Shown here: positions 1 to 4,231 of the stretch, piece by piece
Numbering within the stretch: the stretch's first letter is position 1
How the letters are laid out: each line of letters begins with the position of its first letter
Source of the DNA: an uncultured Bacilli bacterium
Lineage (GTDB): Bacteria > Bacillota_I > Bacilli_A > RF39 > UBA660
Direction of reading: 5' to 3'
DNA: 6,072 nt
NCBI GenBank assembly: GCA_947628075.1
Contig: CANQYF010000049.1
Coordinates: forward strand, 1 to 6,072
Position numbers and translations under genes: made by a program
The notes under the pieces: generated by a model
The model's input: the letters and a program-made list of their open reading frames with translations, nothing else
What the model was told of the DNA's origin: nothing
Databases searched by the model: none

Positions 1-156
1 CATAAACAAAGCTTGCCTTTGTTTCTTATAATATTATAAATTTAAAAATCGGTATCATTTTAACTAATGTTTAACACTACTTGTATATTTTAAACAAATA
101 ATTGGCATTTACTATTGATTTTTTTGAAATTGTTCGTCAAGTTTTTTGACATAAAA
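1..156. other. AT-rich intergenic stretch downstream of the Smr gene
   Basis: No supported gene lies here; the only open frames are minus-strand peptides of about 14 residues or less. It contains an 8-bp inverted repeat at 4-24, a perfect 14-bp palindrome TTATAATATTATAA at 26-39 that offers a -10-like TATAAT on either strand, and a 5-bp inverted repeat GTCAA/TTGAC at 136-150 just past the Smr stop codon. None of these has the GC-rich stem plus T-run of a convincing terminator for the operon. The window begins with CAT, so a minus-strand gene could start at position 3, but nothing of its coding sequence is visible. Confidence 0.6.
4..24 (-). other. 8-bp inverted repeat, possible hairpin
   Basis: AAACAAAG at 4-11 pairs exactly with CTTTGTTT at 17-24 across a 5-nt loop. 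The stem is AT-rich and the only T-run on either strand is inside the stem, so it would be a weak terminator. If a minus-strand gene starts with the ATG complementary to 1-3, the purine run AAAGG that could serve as its ribosome binding site lies within the right arm and loop, so the hairpin could instead influence initiation. Both readings are speculative because the window ends here. Confidence 0.25.
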
Positions 157-174
157 TTACTTTAAATAAATAAT
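146..174 (+). promoter_or_regulatory. Candidate sigma-A promoter, antisense to the Smr gene
   Basis: A perfect -35 hexamer TTGACA at 146-151 is followed after 17 bp by AATAAT at 169-174 (5 of 6 matches to TATAAT, lacking the first T). It would fire on the plus strand into the 3' end of the Smr gene and then across the kinase gene, giving an antisense transcript. Promoter-like strings are common by chance in such AT-rich DNA; the complete -35 box is the reason for listing it. Confidence 0.25.
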
Positions 175-402
175 AGTTTCTCCTACATTCCAATTGTTAA
201 GAGCATATTTTGCAACTAATTTATTACTTTGTAAAATATTATGTACTTCTTTAGTTAAAATATTAGTACTTTTTCCATGAATTATTATTATTTCTTTATT
301 ACCCATTTTATAATTATCATTAATAAATTCAGTTACCAAAGAATAAACTACCGCTACTTCTTCTCCATGTAAATCTAATCTTGGCGTTTTACTTGTTATC
401 AT
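157..402 (-). CDS. Small stand-alone Smr-domain protein
   Basis: The 81-residue product is about the length of one Smr domain, the nucleic-acid binding/nicking module found at the C-terminus of MutS2 and in small stand-alone proteins. Seen in the sequence: the N-terminal LDLHG motif at residues 9-13, a hydrophobic strand ending in IIIIHGKSTN at 38-47, and a closing strand GETIIYL at 74-80. The usual second motif is HGxGxGxLR; here its glycines are replaced (HGKSTNIL, residues 42-49), while the His is kept. Its start lies inside the end of the PfkB kinase gene (14-bp overlap) with no clear Shine-Dalgarno sequence, which suggests translational coupling as the last gene of the operon. In the family the role is DNA or RNA cleavage or binding, linked to recombination control or ribosome rescue; which applies here cannot be told, and the altered loop leaves activity uncertain. 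Family call is fairly secure, function is not. Confidence 0.75.
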   Translation of the reverse strand: MITSKTPRLDLHGEEVAVVYSLVTEFINDNYKMGNKEIIIIHGKSTNILTKEVHNILQSNKLVAKYALNNWNVGETIIYLK

Positions 403-1462
403 TATTATCTACTGCCATATTCACGGCATTAGGAGAACTATCTACTACATTCGTTTGCATATTAACGGCTTGAGATTCTTGAGGATTTGGATTTTGAACA
501 TTATTAACTTCTGGACTAGCTTGATTATTATTGACATTTATATTCGCATTATTAGTACTTGCTTGACCAAATTTTTGATCATAAATAGTTGTTACTTCAT
601 TTAAAGTTGGAATTGAATTGCGAGAAGTTAATTTTGTTGTACTTAATGATGCCGCAATTGTAGCATAAGTTATAGCTTTTTCTAAATCAAAATTACGTCC
701 CATTGCATATACAATTGTTCCGGCAAAAACATCACCTGCTCCATTAGTATCTTGAACTTCACTTACCATAGTAGGCATTATTTTAACTGCGCCATTTAAA
801 GCATATAATGATCCTCTTTCTCCTAATGTTACAATTATTTCTTTATTAAATCTTTGCTTTAACTTATTATATAGATTCACTAAAGTTGAGCCATCATTAT
901 AATCTATTTTTAAACCTGATATAGCTTCTGCTGAAGAACGATTAAAAATAATATAATTAACATATTTACAAAGTTCAATAACCTCTTGAGATACACTTGA
1001 AACTGCTAATAAACTAATTTTATTAGTAAATTTATCAAAAGCGGCGACTGAAGCATTGTAATCAGTACCATCAGAAACAATAATATCTGGTTCAATACCA
1101 TAAGCAAATCTTTTTAAAAAGGCATTACTAGAAATTTCAATAATAGTTTTATTTTTATTAGTTTTATTAACTAATGATATAGATTCACTTGTGCTTTTAT
1201 CATAACTTGTTTCTATAAATTCAGTTTTAACCCCGATTGCTTCATATTCTTTTTTTATTTTATTTCCGGCATCATCAGCTCCCATCATACTAGCAATGTA
1301 TGCCTCTACACCCCATTTTCCTAATAAATAAGCAATATTACCAGCATGACCAGCTCCACACTCAGTTTTATCAGTTATTTTAGTATAAGCATTTTCTTTA
1401 ATTGGCTCATTAATTTGACATGTAATTTCTAAAAGGCTACTTCCAATACATAAAACTTTCAT
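389..1462 (-). CDS. PfkB/ribokinase-family carbohydrate or nucleoside kinase with Asn-rich tail
   Basis: The 357-residue product is a cytosolic PfkB-family kinase, which transfers ATP phosphate to a sugar or nucleoside hydroxyl. Signature 1 is visible as GAGHAGNIAYLLGKWG at residues 36-51. The ATP-binding strand VTLGERGSLY is at 211-220, and signature 2, DTNGAGDVFAG, at 238-248 holds the likely catalytic base Asp244. SIPTLNEV at 283-290 matches the usual C-terminal end of the fold. The NxxE metal/phosphate motif appears altered: FNRSSAE at 173-179 has Asn174 but Ser at the expected Glu position. The domain ends near residue 298, a typical family length; the remaining 59 residues are a low-complexity tail with 18 Asn plus many Gln, Ser, Val and Pro, with no obvious domain. 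The start is supported by AGGTGG 4 nt upstream of ATG. The gene follows the 108-residue membrane protein gene by 48 bp and overlaps the Smr gene. The substrate cannot be assigned from sequence; ribokinase, fructokinase or nucleoside kinase activities are all possible. Confidence 0.85.
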   Translation of the reverse strand: MKVLCIGSSLLEITCQINEPIKENAYTKITDKTECGAGHAGNIAYLLGKWGVEAYIASMMGADDAGNKIKKEYEAIGVKTEFIETSYDKSTSESISLVNKTNKNKTIIEISSNAFLKRFAYGIEPDIIVSDGTDYNASVAAFDKFTNKISLLAVSSVSQEVIELCKYVNYIIFNRSSAEAISGLKIDYNDGSTLVNLYNKLKQRFNKEIIVTLGERGSLYALNGAVKIMPTMVSEVQDTNGAGDVFAGTIVYAMGRNFDLEKAITYATIAASLSTTKLTSRNSIPTLNEVTTIYDQKFGQASTNNANINVNNNQASPEVNNVQNPNPQESQAVNMQTNVVDSSPNAVNMAVDNNDNK

Positions 1463-1466
1463 TCAA

Positions 1467-1516
1467 CCACCTAACCTTATATTAATAATTATACAATATT
1501 ATTATTTATTTTAAAA
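1467..1516 (-). promoter_or_regulatory. Candidate internal promoter and ribosome binding site of the kinase gene
   Basis: On the minus strand a perfect -10 TATAAT lies at 1493-1488, with a weak -35 TTTTAA at 1516-1511 (3 of 6 matches) 17 bp upstream, overlapping the stop codon of the preceding gene. Transcription would begin about 7 nt downstream of the -10. The Shine-Dalgarno sequence AGGTGG is at 1472-1467, 4 nt from the ATG. The kinase and Smr genes may therefore be transcribed independently of spoIIP as well as by read-through, since no terminator hairpin is visible in the 48-bp gap. Confidence 0.4.
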
Positions 1517-1837
1517 GAGTGATTTTAAAATATCAGTCATAACATCCATTCCGACAGAAACAACACTGGCAATACTACTAGTTAAATTATCTCCTAAATT
1601 AGACATACCACTCCGATAATCTTCTCTTTCATTATCTAAAAAAGTATTTATATCAATTGTTTTCCCATTTTGCACTAAACTTTCAAACTCTTTTATTTTT
1701 TCTTCTGTAACTATTACCTTATCTCTTACTTCACTTTCATAATAACCACTTTGACTTGCAATAAATAAAGCCATAAAAACGACAAAAAGTAAGCCTAATA
1801 TTTTTAAACAGGGATGGATTTTTTTCTTTTTATTCAT
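1511..1837 (-). CDS. Small single-pass membrane protein following spoIIP (YqxA/DUF3679-like by position)
   Basis: The 108-residue product has a basic N-terminus (KKKK at 3-6), one hydrophobic segment at about residues 11-28 and a mostly polar outside portion, ending in a hydrophobic/amphipathic stretch at 88-108 (SIASVVSVGMDVMTDILKS). This predicts a bitopic membrane protein with its bulk outside the cytoplasm. Its ATG overlaps the TGA of the spoIIP gene (ATGA, 4 bp), and AGGAT upstream of the start lies inside the spoIIP end, so the two are translationally coupled. In Bacillus the gene directly after spoIIP, yqxA (DUF3679), also encodes a protein of about 110 residues with one N-terminal membrane segment; the same position, size and topology suggest equivalence. 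That is inference from context: I see no diagnostic motif, and the function of that family is not established. Confidence 0.7.
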   Translation of the reverse strand: MNKKKKIHPCLKILGLLFVVFMALFIASQSGYYESEVRDKVIVTEEKIKEFESLVQNGKTIDINTFLDNEREDYRSGMSNLGDNLTSSIASVVSVGMDVMTDILKSLF

Positions 1838-2763
1838 TTCATATCATCCTCAATAAATTCTTTTAAAATTGGTGCTAAAACTTTAAGAGTATTATTTACC
1901 TCACTAATATTATTATATTGACCTCCTACTTCCATTAGTAATGTTTTGGGGCTAAAATCTTGATTATAAATACCATTAACCCCTTTACCACTCTTTTTCA
2001 TAATTCCCCGAAATAAATTAGGATTATAATTTTCAATTTTTTTTCTTAAATTTTCGGCTAAAGCCAAATTTGGTTCATAATTATCATGATCAAGTCCTAC
2101 TACAAACAAAATTTTAGCGTATTTCTCCCCATCTATTTCGGCAGTCGTATTTTCATATTTTGAAGAATCACGATGTAAATCAATAAAATATCTTAAAGTT
2201 GGATTTTCTTTAGAGGCATTTTCCATAAAAATTCTTGATACTTGATAACTACCTCCATATTTTAAATTAAGACTATGTAGTAAATTAGTTACACTTTGTT
2301 CTTCGACAATAACTTTGAGGCCTTCATCTTCTAAATATTCTTTTAGCATTTTACTTGCTAAAAGAACGTTAGTGTCTATATTATAAGGCTCTAATGTTTC
2401 GCTAAGATATTTTTCTTCTTGGTGTGTATTATATATGTATACTAAAGGCTCTTTTTCTTCTAATTCATCTTTTTCATTTGATACCTCGAGTGTATCAGGC
2501 TCTTTTTCTTCTTTATTTGTACTAAAAACATATTCTTCTTTTTTTAAATCTAAATTAAGGGCATACTTTAAAATAAAATTAGCATCACTAATTTTATTAT
2601 GATAATTACCTAAATTATCATTTAATAATTTACTTACAACTGTATTATTATTAATTAAATTTTCTTTATATAAATATTTAATTGAAAATGCCACACTTAT
2701 TAAAAATAAACCAAAATATATTATTAAATTATTACTTTTTCTTCTTCTTTTAAATTTAGCCAT
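1834..2763 (-). CDS. spoIIP: Stage II sporulation protein P, membrane-anchored peptidoglycan hydrolase
   Basis: SpoIIP is the amidase/endopeptidase that, with SpoIID and SpoIIM, thins septal peptidoglycan so that the mother-cell membrane can engulf the forespore. The 309-residue product has a basic N-terminus (residues 3-9), one membrane anchor at about 12-32, a variable linker rich in Glu and Lys at about 75-105, and the SpoIIP catalytic domain from about 107 to the end. Visible family motifs are IYNTHQEE at 110-117 (zinc-ligand His114 with Glu117), the DLHRD motif at 195-199 (His197), and the C-terminal LLMEVGGQYN at 275-284 with the presumed catalytic Glu278, so the active site looks complete. 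It is somewhat shorter than the Bacillus protein, mainly in the linker. GGTGAT 5 nt upstream of the ATG supports the start. It heads the minus-strand operon, divergent from rpsT; in Bacillus, gpr lies between rpsT and spoIIP, and gpr is absent here. The presence of an intact SpoIIP suggests an endospore-forming lineage or a recently lost ability. Confidence 0.9.
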   Translation of the reverse strand: MAKFKRRRKSNNLIIYFGLFLISVAFSIKYLYKENLINNNTVVSKLLNDNLGNYHNKISDANFILKYALNLDLKKEEYVFSTNKEEKEPDTLEVSNEKDELEEKEPLVYIYNTHQEEKYLSETLEPYNIDTNVLLASKMLKEYLEDEGLKVIVEEQSVTNLLHSLNLKYGGSYQVSRIFMENASKENPTLRYFIDLHRDSSKYENTTAEIDGEKYAKILFVVGLDHDNYEPNLALAENLRKKIENYNPNLFRGIMKKSGKGVNGIYNQDFSPKTLLMEVGGQYNNISEVNNTLKVLAPILKEFIEDDMK

Positions 2764-2768
2764 TTAGA

Positions 2769-2843
2769 ATCACCAACATTATTATAAAAAATAATATTTA
2801 AAAATTATGTCTAATTATAGGGAAGCATTAACTTTTTTAAGAA
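2769..2843 (-). promoter_or_regulatory. Candidate promoter and ribosome binding site of the spoIIP operon
   Basis: On the minus strand TATAAT is at 2819-2814, with a poor -35 (TTCTTA, 2843-2838) 18 bp upstream. A second TATAAT at 2786-2781 is too near the Shine-Dalgarno GGTGAT (2774-2769) to be a likely start point. In Bacillus spoIIP is read by sporulation sigma factors; CATAATTT at 2809-2802 faintly resembles a sigma-E -10, but I see no matching -35. Which element is used cannot be decided from sequence. Confidence 0.35.
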
Positions 2844-2857
2844 GTTTATTTATTTAC

Positions 2858-2907
2858 TTGCTAAATAATATATTTTTTGATAAAATGAATATGAATTTTT
2901 AAGGAGG
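2858..2907 (+). promoter_or_regulatory. rpsT promoter with extended -10 and strong ribosome binding site
   Basis: TTGCTA (-35) at 2858-2863 and TAAAAT (-10) at 2881-2886 are spaced by 17 bp, and TGA at 2878-2880 gives an extended TGn -10. Transcription would start near 2893, leaving a leader of about 20 nt. The Shine-Dalgarno AAGGAGG at 2901-2907 lies 6 nt before the ATG and is the strongest in the window, as expected for a highly expressed ribosomal protein gene. The leader is too short for an extended regulatory structure. Confidence 0.7.
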
Positions 2908-2913
2908 GATTTA

Positions 2914-3177
2914 ATGCCAAATATCAAAAGTTCTAAAAAAGCTGTTAAAGTTATTGCAAAGAAAACAGATGAAAATCATGAACTAAAACAAAGAGTTAAA
3001 AATTTAATTAAGTCTTGTGAAAAAGCTATTTTAGCTGGAAATCATGAAGAAGCTAATAAAATATTTAAAGATTTACAAAAGAATATTGATAAATCTTTAC
3101 AAAAAGGTTTAATTAAAGAAAATAGTGCTAATCGTGAAAAACAAAGATTAAATGCAAAAATTAAAAATATGAAGTAG
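2914..3177 (+). CDS. rpsT: 30S ribosomal protein S20
   Basis: S20 is a primary 16S rRNA binding protein of the small subunit, a three-helix bundle touching the 5' domain and helix 44. The 87-residue product has the family length, the diagnostic start MPNIKS at residues 1-6, a Lys-rich first helix, and the conserved C-terminal block GLIKENSANREKQRL at 64-78, which matches the usual G-hydrophobic-H/K-x-N-x-A-x-R-x-x-x-R-L pattern. The composition is strongly basic (many Lys, few Arg), in line with the low G+C of the DNA. It is transcribed alone: its own promoter lies upstream, an intrinsic terminator overlaps its stop codon, and the next upstream gene is divergent. Isolated transcription of rpsT is common in Gram-positive bacteria. 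Confidence 0.96.
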   Translation: MPNIKSSKKAVKVIAKKTDENHELKQRVKNLIKSCEKAILAGNHEEANKIFKDLQKNIDKSLQKGLIKENSANREKQRLNAKIKNMK

Positions 3178-3198
3178 TTTACTACTTTATTTTTTTTT
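3171..3198 (+). terminator. Intrinsic terminator of rpsT overlapping its stop codon
   Basis: AAGTAG at 3172-3177 pairs with CTACTT at 3182-3187 across a 4-nt loop, extended by a G-T wobble (3171 with 3188). It is followed by an almost unbroken T-run to 3198. The left arm contains the TAG stop codon of rpsT. The stem is short and low in GC, but position and T-run support it. Confidence 0.75.
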
Positions 3199-3206
3199 GT
3201 TAAAAT
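3178..3206 (+). promoter_or_regulatory. Candidate promoter of the transglutaminase-like gene, overlapping the rpsT terminator
   Basis: TAAAAT at 3201-3206 is preceded by TGT at 3198-3200, giving an extended -10. TTTACT at 3178-3183 (4 of 6 matches) sits 17 bp upstream, in the loop and right arm of the rpsT terminator. Transcription would start near 3213, leaving about 20 nt before the ATG at 3234. The ribosome binding site is weak (GTGA at 3224-3227, 6 nt from the ATG). Confidence 0.45.
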
Positions 3207-3233
3207 TATTTATAGATTGTGATGTGACTTACT

Positions 3234-4196
3234 ATGCGAAAATTTATTATTCCTCTTATTTGTTATTCAGCAATACTAATTGTATTGTTAAACTTAGATT
3301 CAATAACCGATTTTTTAGCTAAAGCCATCTCCAGTAATCAAATTTTAAACATTGCTGATGGTAATAGTTATACTAAAAATTATGATTTTTCTTATATCAA
3401 AAATAGTAAAGATTATATCCCTTACTCTTATAATGATTTATTAGAAATTATATATGGTACCATCAATCAAGGCTGGCAAGAATTTACCTTTTACTGCCCT
3501 AGCGAATATGCTGAATGTACTAAAGATATAACAGAAATAACTAAAAATGAATTGATTTTAACTCATTTAAATAATTTTGTTCATCCTTATAATAGTTTTG
3601 AATCATTAAAAACTTCTATAACGGAATCTGGAGAAATTACACTTAAAGTAAACTATTTATATAATGAAGAAAAAATTAACTATATTAATGAATATGTCGA
3701 TAAAATAATAAATGATTTATATAATAAAGACGATGATGATTATAAAAATTTACAAAGTATCCATGATTATATTATAAATCATACTAAATATGATATAGAA
3801 AGAAATGATAAAGGTGATAGTCCTTATGAATCATACAGTGCTTATGGAACAGTTAAAGATGGCTATGCAACTTGTAATGGATATGCTGACTTAATGGCAA
3901 TTATTCTTTCGAAACTTGGATATGAAAATTATAAAATAGCCACCACTAAAGAAGAAATAAGTTATGAATCAAATGGTCACATTTGGAATGCAGTTAAAAT
4001 AGATGATGAATGGTTACATCTTGATCTTACTTGGGATGATCCTGTTAGTAAAGATGGCAAAGATTATCTTTATCATAAATATTTTTTAGTAACAACTGAA
4101 GAAATGAAAAAAGCCGATTCTGGTAATGTTTCTGTTGAAGAACATAATTTTAACCCTGCTATTTACCAAGAATTTATGACTATTAAAGAAAGTTAA
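3234..4196 (+). CDS. Membrane-anchored transglutaminase-like (papain-fold) protein
   Basis: The 320-residue product has one hydrophobic N-terminal segment (about residues 4-20) preceded by basic residues, so it is a signal-anchored or exported protein acting outside the membrane. A poorly conserved region at about 40-165 follows, with one close Cys pair (88 and 95). The transglutaminase-like core runs from about 170 to 285: helix LQSIHDYIINHTKYD at 173-187, the catalytic motif GYATCNGYADLMAIIL at 210-225 with Cys214, NGHIWNAV at 247-254 with His249, and LHLDLTWDDP at 261-270 with Asp264. The Cys-His-Asp triad is complete, so it should be enzymatically competent. Bacterial members of this superfamily include cysteine peptidases, cross-linkers and cell-wall-associated proteins; the reaction and substrate cannot be told here. 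It is probably a single-gene unit between the rpsT terminator and a bidirectional terminator, and it is convergent with a repeat surface protein gene, which hints at a shared surface role but does not prove it. Confidence 0.88.
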   Translation: MRKFIIPLICYSAILIVLLNLDSITDFLAKAISSNQILNIADGNSYTKNYDFSYIKNSKDYIPYSYNDLLEIIYGTINQGWQEFTFYCPSEYAECTKDITEITKNELILTHLNNFVHPYNSFESLKTSITESGEITLKVNYLYNEEKINYINEYVDKIINDLYNKDDDDYKNLQSIHDYIINHTKYDIERNDKGDSPYESYSAYGTVKDGYATCNGYADLMAIILSKLGYENYKIATTKEEISYESNGHIWNAVKIDDEWLHLDLTWDDPVSKDGKDYLYHKYFLVTTEEMKKADSGNVSVEEHNFNPAIYQEFMTIKES

Positions 4197-4231
4197 AAAA
4201 ATAATGGTTTTATATTTACCATTATTTTTTT
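4195..4231. terminator. Bidirectional intrinsic terminator between convergent genes
   Basis: Positions 4195-4208 pair perfectly with 4218-4231 (14 bp) around a 9-nt loop. The core is TAATGGT/ACCATTA and the flanks are A-run against T-run. On the plus strand the T-run 4225-4232 follows the core and ends the transglutaminase-like transcript; on the minus strand the T-run opposite 4201-4195 ends the BspA-type transcript. The stop codons of both genes overlap the outer edges of the stem, so one 37-bp element fills nearly the whole gap. Confidence 0.9.

Noticed and set aside
60..107. Short minus-strand reading frames in the left intergenic region
   Set aside because: They are about 14 residues or fewer, have no ribosome binding site and show no recognisable features.
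136..150. GTCAA/TTGAC inverted repeat as the operon terminator
   Set aside because: The stem is only 5 bp with low GC and is not followed by a T-run on the minus strand.
1834..1837. TGA read as Trp (Mollicutes code 4)
   Set aside because: Trp positions in the window use TGG, and the TGA here ends spoIIP in a normal ATGA start/stop overlap with its domain complete.
2781..2786. TATAAT close to spoIIP as its -10
   Set aside because: Transcription would start at about the Shine-Dalgarno sequence itself, leaving no room for ribosome binding; the copy at 2814-2819 fits better.
2830..2846. AACTT/AAGTT inverted repeat between spoIIP and rpsT as an operator
   Set aside because: It is 5 bp per arm with a mostly T loop, which is expected by chance in this composition.
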